Shown here piece after piece: positions 32,101 through 47,100 of a DNA stretch of 64,000 bases. Positions within the stretch are counted from its first letter, which is position 1. Every line of letters starts with the position of its first letter. The position numbers and the translations under genes are program-made. The DNA lies in NCBI GenBank assembly GCA_028015205.1, contig CM051521.1, forward strand, positions 122,210,614 to 122,274,613. Reading direction: 5' to 3'. The DNA is from Mytilisepta virgata (taxonomy: Eukaryota > Mollusca > Bivalvia > Mytilida > Mytilidae). Under the pieces are notes generated by a model. The model ran no database searches, had not been told where the DNA came from, and saw only the letters and a program-made list of their open reading frames with translations.

Positions 32101-35100
32101 AATTTATAAAATTTCTTATGAGTTTATCAATCTTTACCACCAATTATTTATCAAAGAACAATCTCTAATGCATTTAGGAATATTTTTACAAAATGCCTGT
32201 GAAATTATCTTTTTTTTTTCGTAAAGAAGTTTTGAAAAATAAAAATTACGGGTTTTTGGCTAAAATTTACTAAAATCTTTAAAACTTTTAACTCTTCTCT
32301 ACCTGCTATATTGTTTAGTTGGGGTTTAAGTTTAAATGGGTTCTGGTATATTGCAATATAAACAGGCAGCATAAATTCGCTACCTAAAATACGTACAGTA
32401 AAAACTATTTTGGTAACAAAGATAACCAAATATCAACAAACTATACACTCAAACTTCAGGGATACCTCTATACAGTAAATCACTGTCTATAAAGGACACT
32501 GTGAAATGAACAAAGCTTGTAAAATAACCTCTATAGCTGATCATACAAGGCACTTTTTTTTCTCATGATTTGGGTATCCTCTATACACTGTTGTCACTGT
32601 ATATCACAAAAGTTTATAAATCACAGAAAAGAATTGGCTGAAATAATGTATACTAGCAATGGACTACTTTGGAAAAGTTGTAAATTACTTACAGTGTATG
32701 CTTTAGATGCATCTGCCTGAATAGGGGCAAGTCTTGCAGGTTTTTGAGCAGAAGGTCTAGTAAACTTAGTATTACTTAAGGGTCTTCTGATGGTAGCACT
32801 TGTTTGAAAACTGGATGTAGGTCTAACTGTACTAGGTACTGGTGTTTCTGCATAATCTCTGTAATGACAAATATCAATCGTTTCTTTTAAAGTTGTTTTC
32901 CCTTATTTACATTATTTTGTCCTATTGTAATATTCAACTGTGTATTTTCATAAAACAAAATAATTTCTTGCTTAAAATAAAATATACACAAAATATATAT
33001 AAAATCTGATATCTTCCACAAATTCATATGCTTTTTTATCTACAACATCTGGATCATTCACTTCTACACTGTGAATTCATTATATTTTATTGGATACATT
33101 TTTTTAAATCTGTTATGCAAACAATGAGTTTACATATTCAAGAAAGCAGAAGATTTCATACTGTGTTATTACGACAAAGTTACATACAAAATTAGGTATC
33201 CTTTCTATGAATTTTTACTAAACCACAAAAAGTTGCATCAAATAAAAGACATACATTTGGCACGTCTTCTCTCAAACTCCTCAACTCGAAATCCCTAATA
33301 TCTCAAAGTGATCTTCTGGTTCCAAGATATATGTACTCCTCATATCTCAGAGTGATCTTGCCTCAAAATATATGTACACAGGCAAAAATGCCACACATAC
33401 ACATGCATGACACATGCGTTTCACATGTGTGTCACCATATGTGTTAGAGATGTTTCATGCCACACATGTGACACATGTTTGCAAAATGCATAAAAAATGC
33501 ATGATTTACACGTGATCATGTGTTTCACGTGAATTTCATGTGTGAGAAAACACCCCTGTCTCATATGCGTGCACATGTGTTTTCAGATACATGCCATTCA
33601 CATGTGTGTCACTCATGTATTACATGCGTGGCATGAAGCGTGCATATCACACACGTGACACATGCGTTTCCAGGTTCATGTGGCATTTTTGCCTGTGTAC
33701 TCCTGATAACTCAAACTTCCTCTTATCTCAAATTATTTTTGATGGACCTTTCAACTTTGAGATATAGAAATTCATCTGTTAAATACTCTATGGTAATCTA
33801 CAAACTTACTGTAAATTAGAGGTTTCCCTGACTGATATTTTTTTACTAGAGATGAGAAGTACATCGTCTAAGTTTAATGGACCTGCCACAGTACGCTGCT
33901 GTAAAAAGGAAAAAAAAAAGCTTTATCATTTGTATGACTTTATTGACCATTGTAATATTTTATATATGTTTATTTTTTTGTTTTTTCCTTGATACTTTGA
34001 CTGGACAACACAGCAGGAAATGTCAAGTCTAGTCTCACTCAGATTGGAATTTCTATATTTCTACAATGTCTTTATATTTGACACTTGAACTTGCGAGTTA
34101 TAGACAAATCAATTGATTCAATGGACAAATATACCTCTTTTATGTGGTAAAAATATACGATAGTTGGTTGAAAAGCAAAAGAAACTGCAACGTCAGTTTC
34201 ATTATGCATCTGCACATATATAAAATTTATACAGAAAATTCCCTCCTTTCCATGTCGCGGATTGTACCTATGGTACCAACCTCAGAGTTTTGTGTTTTTA
34301 TTTAATTTTTATAACAAAATGGGTTGTATGACATTATTTTAATTTTTTTTTTTGCAAAATGGTACTTTTTACGTTATAATCGCTTTGAAGTTACAGGAAA
34401 GCAAATAGTCTTCTTGGTCTTGAGCAAAATTATGTTAATTTGTACAAATTTTTTTACTAAATCATAGAAAATACAAATAAGACATTTTAAAGTAGTAACC
34501 AGATGGGGTATGGTTTTTTGTCCGACGTCGTTAGCTAATCGACAGCCGACATTTATTCCAAGTTAAAATCTCCTTACACTGTAAGCATGGACATAGGTTT
34601 CCTAAAGGATGTCTCTCTATATGTTTATCCTAGGCATACATGTATTAAATGATATAAAGTTATCCTGGAAATAGATGTGTTAAATGATATCTCTGAACAT
34701 AGATGCAGTAAGTTACATCTGCCAGATACTTACCATAGATACACTATGCAAAACTGATATCTGCATTGACAGTTTTGTTAAATGATGTCTCCTTAAACAC
34801 TTACCCTGGACATAGATGTGTTAAATGATGGTTCCCTGGAGAAAATTAAATGTTCATGTCTGTTTGGTGGAGAGGATGGCTGCATAGGAATAACAAGAGG
34901 TTTATTTTCTTCTGAAAAACAATCATTGTATACACTTAGAAATGTAGGTACTTCTTGTTTGAATTAACTCTTCATTAAAATGTCCCTGTTTAAGAAATTA
35001 TTATAAAATCTCAGTAAAGTTAATACAAAGCATATTTTTTATATGTAATGTATTTTAATCTCTGTAAGAGTTACAAAAATTTTGGAAATAAGTGTTAGAT

Positions 35101-38100
35101 GTTGAAAGTCTCAGCTAATTACAAAATTGGTAGGCCTGAAAACAGCTTACCAAATGATTGAATTTATTTTGACTTTTTATTTTAGCTTATACTTACCTAA
35201 AACTAGATATGAGTATTTTCTATTTAAATTCTTGGTCCAAGAAATTATCTGAAAATATATAAAGAATTTCAAAATTTTTTGTCTGTTTCAATAAAAGATG
35301 TTAAATTGTTTACATGGATAACAATTATATCATTTCTGACAAATATCTATCAGAACTAGAGGCTCAGAGGGCTGAGCCTTATCGCTCACCTGGCAGAAAC
35401 AAGAATTGCCCACGGTGGCTATGTTTGTCGCATGATCTGGAAAAATGACAAAACTTTGTAAAGACCTCCCACAGATGCTTCTTGTCAGGTTTCATTCATT
35501 TTGGCCAAGCAATTCCATAGAAAAATTTTTTTTTTTAAATCAACCAATGAGAAACAAGAATTTTCCATGGTGGCCATGTTTGTTACCTGATCATGACGAA
35601 ATGAGGAAATTTTGTAAAGAACCTCCCATAGATGCTTTCTGTCAAGTTTTGTTCCATTTGGCCAAGCGATTTCAGAGAAGAAAATTTTTTTAAATCGGCC
35701 AATCAGAAACAAGAACTGACCCATGCCAATCATATTTGTAGTCTGATCGGGAGGAAATGAGGAAATTTGGTCATGTAGTTTCAGAGAAGAAGTTTTTTAT
35801 ATATCAGCCGATTAGAAACAAGAACTGTCCATAGCGGCCATATATGTAGTCCGATCAGGACAAAATGAGTTAACTTTTTAAAGAACCTCCCATAGATGCT
35901 TCCTGTCAAGTTTCGTTCCATTTGGGAAAGCGATATCAGAGGAGAAGATTTTTTTATATCAGCCAATCAGAAACAAGAACTGCCCATTGACCATACACAA
36001 AACTGAGAAGGACTCCACAGAAATGGGTATGTTTGACCACACACAAAACTGAGAAAGCTGTCTTTGATATAGGCATTCTGAGAGATAGGTATATGTACTA
36101 CTGTGTATGAATATATACTCACTTCCTGCCATACAGAATCAAACACTGAGCTCAGAACACTGTCTTTGACACAAGCATTTGGAGTGATAGGGGGATATCC
36201 CACTCTATGCCGTCTAGGTGTTAGCTGTTTTTTCTGTTCAGAACTTTCATCATATCTAAATTAAAATTTTGCAAAAATGATTCAATGGACATCAACAATT
36301 TAACTCTTTGTCAACATAAGTTAGAATGTATTGCTGTGTGATTCTAAAAATTTAATAAGTCTAATTAGAATCCACAACAAAAACGGCTGCACAATCTACT
36401 GATAAACCTTTACTGTCTAGTTCTAGACACATTAAATTTCCACTCTGGGCAACAATTCTGCATGTCTGTTGTAGCTTCTTATATATATATATAAAACGTA
36501 TGTCCAATTTTTAACAAACTTGATAAGTTTTTTGTCCCTAACAATAATCACAGACTAATTCCTATAACTTACATGTCTTTATAATCTATTGCAATTATTT
36601 CCTCATAATATCCTTCTTGTTCAAGAATTTCTTCCTCAAAGTGAGTATATTCTGATGTTAATGAACTATCCTCCCTCCTTGATGATGACAGAACAGAACG
36701 TGCTTCAACCGGTACAGTTTTAGCTTCGATAGATCTACCCGTTAATGATAATCTGTAAAAACAAAGTAAATATTATTTCAATTATATCTTTATGATGATG
36801 GATGGATGAATTATTGTTTAATATCCAGTGGCAACTATTTAGTGAATATCAGTATGAGAACATGTTGATATGATATGAATATTAAGCCTGCTTTGTACAA
36901 GATCTACACGCTGAGCCAGATTTTAATGTGAGAGCTGACAAGGTAACAGTCCGCAGAAGACATATCACCCCTCCTGGATACATTACAGTGACTCTGAGCT
37001 GACCAGTCCTTTGCTCTTACTCCTAGATGCTGCAAGCTTGGCAGAGAAGCAGAAGAAGCAGCAAATACCAATTTTAATATCTTTGGTTTCACCCAGCCAG
37101 GGATTGAACCCGCAACCTTCCGCACTCAAGGCAAGCACTCTACCACAAGATCACTGAGACGGTCAATTATAAATTTAAACAGAAATATTGCCTAATTTTT
37201 CACATTAACCAAATCAGTTAGAAAAAGGCTCGCACCACAGAGTGGCTATGCATTATCAGAGTGACTTGTAAAATGGAGATAACTCACATATCTCTTATAA
37301 ACATAGGTAATTTTCTAATTAGAACAGATGATTCCAATCTTAAATCTTTGCTCCTTAAAGTTTTCCTTACTATCTCCCTTGTCAAAGGCATATAAACAAC
37401 TTTTTACTTAACTTTACATGTAAAGAAATTACTATAGAATATAAATACTATTAAAAATATATGTTATCTGCATTATAATTACAAAAGATGTTAATTTTAA
37501 AATGCAAGTTGATAATTTATCTTAAAATCCTGAAACAAAATAGCTGAAAAAATATTTTTATCAAAACAAAGTAAGAGTTTGATTCTTGGACTCAGAGATA
37601 ATTTACACATTTTATACAAAAGAAAACCTTGTTAACTAAACACATACAAAATGGTCATAGATTTCATTTTTTCAAATGTAAACTTTCTGTACAAAATAAC
37701 ATCCAGATACATTATATAAATAAAATATGTACACAGAAATTTTCTAAAGTACATTATTCTATTTACATAAACATTCTATTAATAACTAACTTTTATACAT
37801 GAAAACATCTATAAGGATAGTTATTTACTAACAATAATAGGTTGAATAGAAATGTTGATTAGCAATTTATCACTTAACTTTCTTGTTAAAAACTTAATTC
37901 AAAAATCAATTTCATTCATATTAACTATGGAGCATTTTCTATCTACTGCAGGTCCGGACAATATAGCAAGGTTAGATTTTAACTGAGGTCATATTGAGTA
38001 TAGTAATATAATCCAATGATAATTCTTAATGCATCATTACCTTCAACTTATGAAAAATAACATTTTATTATTAAACTTATCATTTTCATAACTTTTTCAT

Positions 38101-41100
38101 ATATAATTTTATCACAAGATTGAGCAGATAAAAACATATGAGACTTGGTAATAAAGGTCCAAAAGTGGACCACCCAAATCTGGATTTACTTGTTTGTGAT
38201 ATAACATGAGGAAGTACCAATCTTTAATAATTCTATTGTAATAAATCAACTCATCCTCATTATTATCTGTAACTCTATCCCTGTTACTGTCAAAAATCAA
38301 TAATATTTCATAAAATATCTCATTTTCATCAATTTTCTGTCTTATTTCAAATATCAACCATTTGTTCATTTTTAATACACCCAGTTTCCATGGAAACAGA
38401 AAAACAAACAGAAGAAATAGGAGATTTTGATGATTCTGGTATGATTTAACATGACATAATTTTCATCTAATCACCTGACATGTGATTTAGATCTTAGCAT
38501 TGCCCTCAGGTAAAATAAGGTGTAAATATTAATGTTTTATGCGTTTTATTCAAATACTTTAAAAGGAACTGATCAAAGTGACTTTCAGCAGCTTTCTGTT
38601 CTAAAACTCAATAAAGATAACACACTTCTGCTTTGATACCCACACTTTGACTAAAATAGATTTGGCTTGTTTAATTTTCATCAAATTTTGACGAAATATT
38701 TACTTTGACCTGATGACAAAAATATAAAACTTTCAAGAAATTTGAACCACATAATTTACGGCAATAATTTCATTGGATATACAGCAGCTTGGAAAAACAC
38801 TAATTTTGATCAGTGAGAAGCTTGATTTCTCTTTACTAATAGTGATCAATGGTATGTGATTAAAACATTCAGCTGATTTTTAAAGAGTTAACTCCCTTGG
38901 GTGTTCTGTACCCCCTTTAACAGTTTATGTATCCGAAATACCTCTTAGCCCATCAGCATTATATATCAATAATACTAAGATAGCTTTCATAGTATTAGGG
39001 AGGGGGTTATTATTAGTTATACAGTCAGTTACGGGAGTATATGGAGTGACTAAAAAAATTTCATATCGGGCAAAGCTTCAGCAGAGACCCGATACGAAAT
39101 TTTTTCAGGCACTCCATATATTCCTGTATCCCCCCTGTAACTGACTGTATAATGAATTTATCCAGGCGATGATATTTGGAATTTTTTATATCATGGCCTT
39201 TAGTATGTTTTTTTTTTAATTTTTGTTGGATGGAAAAAAAGGAAAACTAATATTATAAAGTTTAAAACAATTTGTTAACAGAAAATAGTGAAAGCGAATC
39301 ACATGATTTCAAGGAAGGGGGATACAGATCACGGAGACAGGAAAAAAAAAAAATTCAGGGCATGTGGCGAATCACGTGACACAATGTTCTTACACCATGC
39401 TGAAGATCTTATGATTACTTGGTCCTAAATGAACAACGGGATGAAGAACAACAATGAAAGAGCAATGCCTATTTTTTAATGATGTCAATTAATACAGGTA
39501 GTACAGATGTAGTAATGTTGCTAAGTATAATATCAGCTAAAATAATCTGTTTGTCAATCTGACAGTATTTATGTAAACTAATACCAAATACAAATTATTT
39601 CAATATGCTGTCTTCAAACATTTTCAATTTGTTGTGAGGAAGGCATCTGTTTCTATAATGATCACGATGGGCATCCATATTTGACAGTGGTTAATAAGAA
39701 ACCTGAGTATACTTGCTTATAACATGATAATGCTATGATGACAAATTCAGGTACCCATATTTGGTTAATAAAACACAGGACAATACTTATTGCTATAATG
39801 AAGAGTTTGGTTGTCCATATTTGACAGTCGTTAATAAAACACTTGACTATATTTGTTTATAATGAGATAATTACTGCTACTGGCTATTTATTGATTGTCA
39901 TCAGAGTAATATCTTTTATTGAAAAAAAGATGGTTCTTATCAACTGGAAAGGTTATTAGAGAAAAATCAATCTTCAATGGTCTGTGATAAGCTGATGTTA
40001 AAATTCTTCTTTTCTTTGGATTTTCAAAGAATTTAAGCATATAATGATTAGAATTATTGATGGAAGTCAATTTTAAACATCTTGTCTTCTCATTTATTTA
40101 TATAATTTATGTATACATTTTATTTATACAAAACTGTATTCGTTTGTTCATGTTTATAAGAGATTCCAAGTACCTGGGCCAAAATCACTAAATTAGATGA
40201 CAATTTTCTTCTTTATTTTAATATTTTACCAGTAATATGGCAAACAATCTGGCAAAATCATTAGTTGCCAGCAGATTTTGAAAATTTGCATATTTAACAA
40301 CTGACCTAAGACAAAACTATTTTTTAACACTATTTTACACAAGCAATCTATAAGAGGTGACACAAATCACCTTATTACTATATGTTTAGAATCTATAATA
40401 ATTAGTTGTTTATCTCAAACTTCAGTTTTTATAGACCAAAGTCTAAATATCTATTTATTAAACAAGATTAAAGCAGAACTTTAAAAAGTTTGAGAAGTGA
40501 ATTGACAAGGAATAAAAACAATACTTTAAAAACAATTTTCAACCCTTAACAACATTAACTATTGATGTAAAACATGGACATCATAATCGCTCAATCATCC
40601 TCTAAAATCATATTTATACTACTTCTCTATACAGTGTTAAAACACTTTCAAGTGCTCTATCCTAACAGCCTACTGACAGTAGCTTTTATCTACCAACTGT
40701 TAAAACAAGCTTACAAGTGCCCTCTTATCTATAGCTAAAATATTCTTTAATCTTAATGCTAACTCATCGCCAACACTATAGTACTGACAATTCTTTGTGT
40801 TTTTATCTTAATAAAGATTACTATAACAGTATTTCCCCATCCATTATCTAAAATATTTATTGCTGTCAATGTTTCTAACACTTAAGCTTGAATTAACTGT
40901 TGTCTAAAACTGTGAAAATCAAATACCAATGAAATTTTCAATATAAATTTACGATTTTATTCTTTCATAATTAGGTAAATTATATAAAATACAAAGCAAA
41001 GTTAGTTTGAATACAAACCCCTGAACATCTGGAGTTGCAGATATGTCTTGATCCGTAATATCCGTGATACCCATGCTGCCTGTGGATGGACGTGACGAAT

Positions 41101-44100
41101 CTGTAGGAATCACATGGTATCCGGTGTCCTGAGGTAACATTAACTGTCGGCCTAAAATTCTACAAATGAAAATAAAATTGCTAAGTTTTCTAAGAAAATT
41201 TCCTGTCAATTATGAACCTAAAATTATATAAGATAATTTAAAATAACCTCTTAAATTTTCGTCATATTCTGCCAATTTTCCTGTAAATCTTTTCATTTAA
41301 AGTTTTTAAAATGACTATTTTTTTTACAAATGTTTTTTTTGTATTTATGGTATAAACATCAGTGCTTAACACTCTATGAGGTATTTGATGATTAAAAGAT
41401 TCATCTCTTATATGAGACATCCAACTGAAATTCAAATCTGTTTATAGTTTAACTTAAGATCATCTTTGTAGAAACTGGTGACACTGATATTAGTGTCCAT
41501 TTACTGAAACTGAAACTGAAGAAACCACAAGTCAATGGCAGGAAAACTGGAATGACTTCTATATTTTCTGATAGAAGCTTCTCAACAGACACAAAAAATT
41601 CACCTTAAATATTAGTGTCCATCTACTAGAACCTCATTGAATCTAAAGAGAACCATCCAGCTACGGAGGAAAAACTGGCAAGATTTATAAATTTTCTGTT
41701 TCTTAACAGACACGAAAAATTCACCTTAAATGCGGAAACTGTGACTGCCATTCCTGACATTCTGATCGTAAGTGTTGTGGACCGTCTGAGTTGTGTTCAA
41801 ATAGTACAGAATCTATTTCTTCAATGCACGATTGCACTGTTTTAGCAGCTTGCTTATCAAATTCCTGAAAAAGAGATTTCAAAACAAGTTTTACAAACAA
41901 AATTTTGATGTTTTGAACTGATGAAAAATTTCTGTGTCAAACATACTTCAGAAATGTTGTTGTTGATGAAAACATCCTATGTATAGGTTGTTGTCTGATT
42001 GATGCTTACACCATATCCTTACATTTTCACAGTAGCATTTATTGGATAATTAGGTACATTCCAATTAACAATAAATTACTACATGTATCCAATGTGATTC
42101 TTTTTTTCCTAAAAAAAAAAGGGGGGACAACTTACCAACCAAAAAACATTGCTTGTGAAGGAAAATAGATTCATTTTAGCATTCGTACAATTACCTAAAA
42201 CCTTATTTATGTGGGACCCACATGTACAGCACCTCTGTATAGCAAATTACTCCTATAAAAGGTCCCTGTCATTGTAAATTTAACCTCTGTATAAAATTAA
42301 CCTGTTCATACAGGATACTTTTTTCTTGTTCCTTAGGTCACACAGTCCTTTATACACAGGGTGAATGATTATTATATTATTAATTGTTGTTCACAGAAAC
42401 AAAAATGTCTGACATAATTTTGATGATTGAATGTATAATATATATAATAGGACAAATTTGTTGATCTTAACCAGGCGAGAGTAGTTTCAATAAAAACATC
42501 TTAAATAAATTTTATAACACTGTAAATTTTTATCTCCATTAGAAAAAGTATAATTATTGTAATAAAATCAGCAATGTTATACTGATAAACAAAATAAATT
42601 GCAGAATCATTACCAATATATTCCTTTTAGTGCCCCCTACACTGCAGTGTATAAGATCATTGAAAAATCAATTACAACTACATACCATATAACCTTATTG
42701 TCCCATTAATTAAAAAAAAAATAAGATGAATGCCATGTTAATAACAAAATCATCATGATGTAGCAAAAAAGAAATGAGTCCTGCTGGTGGTTATGACATT
42801 TGATTCTTCTATTATCTGAATTTTGATAAATGATAACTCTGATTGTAAGCTAAGTTAAATGTCTTAACCATCTCTATTACAAAAAAAAAATCCTAAAAAA
42901 AAGACTTAAGTTCGATATTGTTGTTGTGAAACTTTAAATCCCTGTATTCTATCAAGGATTTTCAGACTGTTGTTAGCACACTGTTTATTAAAAAGAAGCA
43001 AGCATTTTCATATTACAAAGAATGATATTAGCACATTAGAAGACTTATTAAAGAGTTACTGCTCTTCAGAAATAATTATATACACATATTTATCAAATCA
43101 AACAAGAGGCTCACCAGAGCCTGTATCGCTCACCTGGAGTCTGTTTTCATTGGACAATTAATCAACTATTTGACCAAGTTTGTTGCAATTGGTTCAATTG
43201 TTCAGGGAAAATTTGTTGAAGATTTATTTTTCATAAGGTTTAATGTTAAAATATGTTCCCTGGTGGTGGTAGTCCTGGCAGGAAGTTGACAAAATTGACC
43301 AGGAATAAGGGTGAACCTTAAATAAATGTAACAGAACCCGACCTCAAATTAAACAAACCAATAACTCCTAAATAGAATTTGGGATTCCCTTCAAAATTTC
43401 AGGGTAGGTAGATCTCAACATGGCAAACATTTTTCAATTTATATTTCACTTCTATCTCAAATAGTTTTGGAGATATTCAAAAATGTTAAAATTTTGAAAA
43501 TTTGACAAAAAAAGGGCAATAACTCCTAAATGGGTTTTGGGATTTCCTTTAAAATTTTAGGGTATGTAGATCTCAACATGGCAAACATTTTTCAAATTTA
43601 GATTTCACTTCTATCTCAAATAGTTTTGGAGATAAATGACGAAAAATGTTAAATTTTGAAAATTTGACGAAAAAAGGGCAATAACTCCTAAATGGGTTTT
43701 GGGATTTCCTTTAAAATTTCAGGGTATGTAGATCTCAACATGGCAAACATTTTTCAAATTTACATTTCACTTCTATCTCAAATAGTTTTGGAGATAAATG
43801 ACGAAAAATGTTAAATTATGAAAATTTGACGAAAAAAGGGCAATAACTCCTAAATGGGTTTTACGATTTCCTTCAAAATTTCAGGTTAGGTAGATCTTGT
43901 CATGCTGATCAATTTTACCCCATGTCAGATTTTTGATATCTGTAACAGTTTTTAAGTTATAAGCCAAAAACAACACATGCACCTCTATATTCTATTTTTA
44001 GCTATGACAGCCATGTTTTATGTCAGATCAAAATAAATTGAGGATGGTTTGTAGAGGACATGTCATAGATCATTCCTATTAAGTTTCAAACCAATCGGCC

Positions 44101-47100
44101 CAGCAGTTTCAGAGAAGAAGATTTTTGAATAAAAAAATTTTGAAAATTTGACAAAAAAGGGCAACAACTCCTAAATGGGTTTTGGGATTTCCTTTAAAAT
44201 TTCAGGGTAGGTAGATCTCAACATGGCAAACATTTTTCAAATTTACATTTCACTTCTATCTCAAATAGTTTTGGAGATAAATGACGAAAAATGTTAAAAT
44301 TTTGAAAATTTGATGAAAAAAGGGCAATAACCCCTAAATGGGTTTTGGAATTTCCTTCAAAATTTCAGGGCAGGTAGATCTTGTCATGCTGATCAATTTT
44401 ACCCTATGTCAGATTTTCGATATCTGTAATGGTTTTTGAGTTATTAGCAAAAAACAGCAATTTACCCCTATGTTCTATTTTTAGTAACAGCGGCCATGTT
44501 TTTCGACGCATCAAAAATCCCCACATCAGTTCTATGCAGGGTACCCCAAGGAACATTCATACCAAGTTTGGTTCTAATTAGTCAAGTAGTTTCAGAGGAG
44601 AAGATTTTTGAAATAATAATATAAAAAAAGCCAAAAATGTCAAAAAAGGGTAATAACTCTAACATCAGTTGACAGATTTTCACGAAAATCAGCATACAGG
44701 TAGCTCTCATCATGGTGAACACTTTCAACCTGCCCGAATTTGCCATAACCTAATGATTTTTGAGATATTTGCGAAAAACTGTTGTCTGACCCCTATGTTC
44801 TATTTTTAGTAACAGCGGCCATGTTTTTCGACGGATCAAAAATCCCCACATCAGTTCTATGCAGGATACCCCAAAGAACATTCGTACCAAGTATGGTTCC
44901 AATTGGTCAAGTAGTTTCAGAGGAGAAGAGTTTTGAAAAATTGTTAACGACGACGACGGACGACGACGGATGACGACAGACGACGATGACGGATGACGAC
45001 AGACGACGACGGACGACGACGGACGACGACGGACGCCAAGTGATGGCAATAGCTCACATGGCCTTCGGCCAGGTGAGCTAAAAAATAAGTTACTAACATT
45101 GCATTAAAGTGTAATTTCTGAAATTTAACCAATTACCAATGGCAACAATATTAATTACTTTTCTGACCAGAAGAAAGATATGTTTAATTTACAGACATAA
45201 GTTCTGTTTATGCTTCATACTAATTTTCCTTTGGGGCACAATGTTGAAATTAGAAATGTTATGGTAGAAACCATTTGATTTCAGATCCTTTCTTTTTGTA
45301 TTAAAAACTTTTTTCCACTATAATTTGATTTCAGATGATGTTGAATTCTGGATTTTTTTTTTAATTACATTTTTCTTACTAAATCTGGGAGCCTGGATTT
45401 TTTTTTAATTCCTTCCCTTTCCCTAAAAACTGTTCTATACCATCATTGAGTAATAGCTGTTTCTCATGTGTTCTTTTATGATTGAACTTTTGGTCATATA
45501 GGACATGGAAAAAGGTAAAAGATAAACCAAAACCTGTTCACATATAAAAATCAAGGCATAGTAACTTCTACTGTCAAGACTGAGCACAAGGTCAAGGCCA
45601 AGGACGAAATGAGACTTACATCCCATGAGTATGTAGAATCTGTACTGCTACGCTCTGTGGTGTTCCCTGTCCATCCTATCTGGGCTGATGATGCTGTGCT
45701 CTGTGTTTCTGTTACCGTGGGAGACGATCTTCCACTTCCAGATGGAGTACTTTGATAACTGTAAATATAAAAATAAAAATTTCACAAATGAAAGTAAAAA
45801 TTTCAGAATTCATATCGGTATATATATGAAAAGACGTCCACTGCATCAGGAATTTACAGTAAAAAATGTGTAATTCATAGTTGTGAGTTAAGAATGTTTA
45901 TAGAGCAAAAATTACCAAAATGGGAAAATTGTGGTAATTATTGGGGAAAAAAGGAATTTTGGCATTCTACCATCTAAGTATGCAGATTTTTTCTTGTATG
46001 AATAAAAAAGTATAATTCTGATAATGACCTTTGTTATTGTGCCTCATTAATTTCTCTTTAAACAGGCTGACAAGAATTAACCTTCAAACTGATAGGTGCA
46101 GTTAAAATATCAACCCTTATTGTACACTGACATTACCAAAGTTAACAGGTTAACTGGTATATAATGGAACATTTTATAAAAATCAAGGTAATAAGAAATG
46201 CATAGAAAAACCGTTGATAAAATATCTAGATAGCAAATCAATCTATTTGGGAATGCACTGGCCAGCACTTCAAATAAAAATAAGAGTAAAACGAAATGAT
46301 TGATTATTTGACCAATATTTCATAACTCCAATAAAATCTAAACAAGAATCATGGTCAATTTCCTGTTGATATGTTATTATCTGGTTCATTCTAGGATCAG
46401 AATCAATTACAAATAAAAAAATGATGAAAATTTCTCTTTTTTTTCATTGATTTTGTCATCAGTCACAGTACAAAGTAAAATTAATGAGATTTTTTTTCTA
46501 TCAGGGTGGACACATGTCAATTTCCTGATTTATGATCTATTATCATACTTTTTCTGTTGAATATTTTAAACAATGAACCCAAACATTTTTCTTTGTTTCA
46601 AACAATCAGCAATTGTCAAACAAGGAAGTAAATAACAAACCAGTTAAATAGTGTTTGTTTAGTTTGTTTAGTTGGGGTTTTACACCGTTTTCAGCACATT
46701 TGGCTATTTCGCAGCAGCCAGTTTTTATTGGTTGTGGAAGCCGGAGTACCCGGAGAGAACCACGACCTTCGGTAGGAAAATTGGCAATCCTTGTCTATTT
46801 AGATCGGAGTCGAACACACCCCGCCACAGGTGAGATTCGAACTCAACCCCATTGTTCACAGGCTAGTGATCATTAGTAATCGTGATGAACTACCTGGACC
46901 ACTCGGCCACCGAGGTCCCCAGTTAAATAGTGTAAAAAGTAAATATCATAATTCTAGTCTAGCTATCCTGAGATATATTACTGTTTATTCAGTTTCTCTG
47001 TACCCATTAGTAATTTTTAAGGCTGCTGTTTGAAGCAGGGCTTATCAGAGGGAGATACAGTATTTATTTTTTTGCCAGGTTTTTGGCATTCTTTGTCTAG

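Noticed and set aside
35967..36203. 78-codon minus-strand frame as a separate gene
   Set aside because: Its first part is FAM149B1 exon 7, and the rest is intron containing the decayed exon copy; phase and homology support splicing at 36123.
36904..37125. 73-codon minus-strand frame
   Set aside because: Translation of a tRNA-derived SINE body.
44750..45132. Arg/Ser/Val-rich minus-strand frames
   Set aside because: They read through the GACGACGACGGA microsatellite at the end of an interspersed repeat.
46655..47033. Two plus-strand frames of 67-73 codons, and a possible tRNA gene
   Set aside because: They lie over a SINE. The tRNA-like part has A and B boxes but continues into a SINE body, so it is not a functional tRNA gene.
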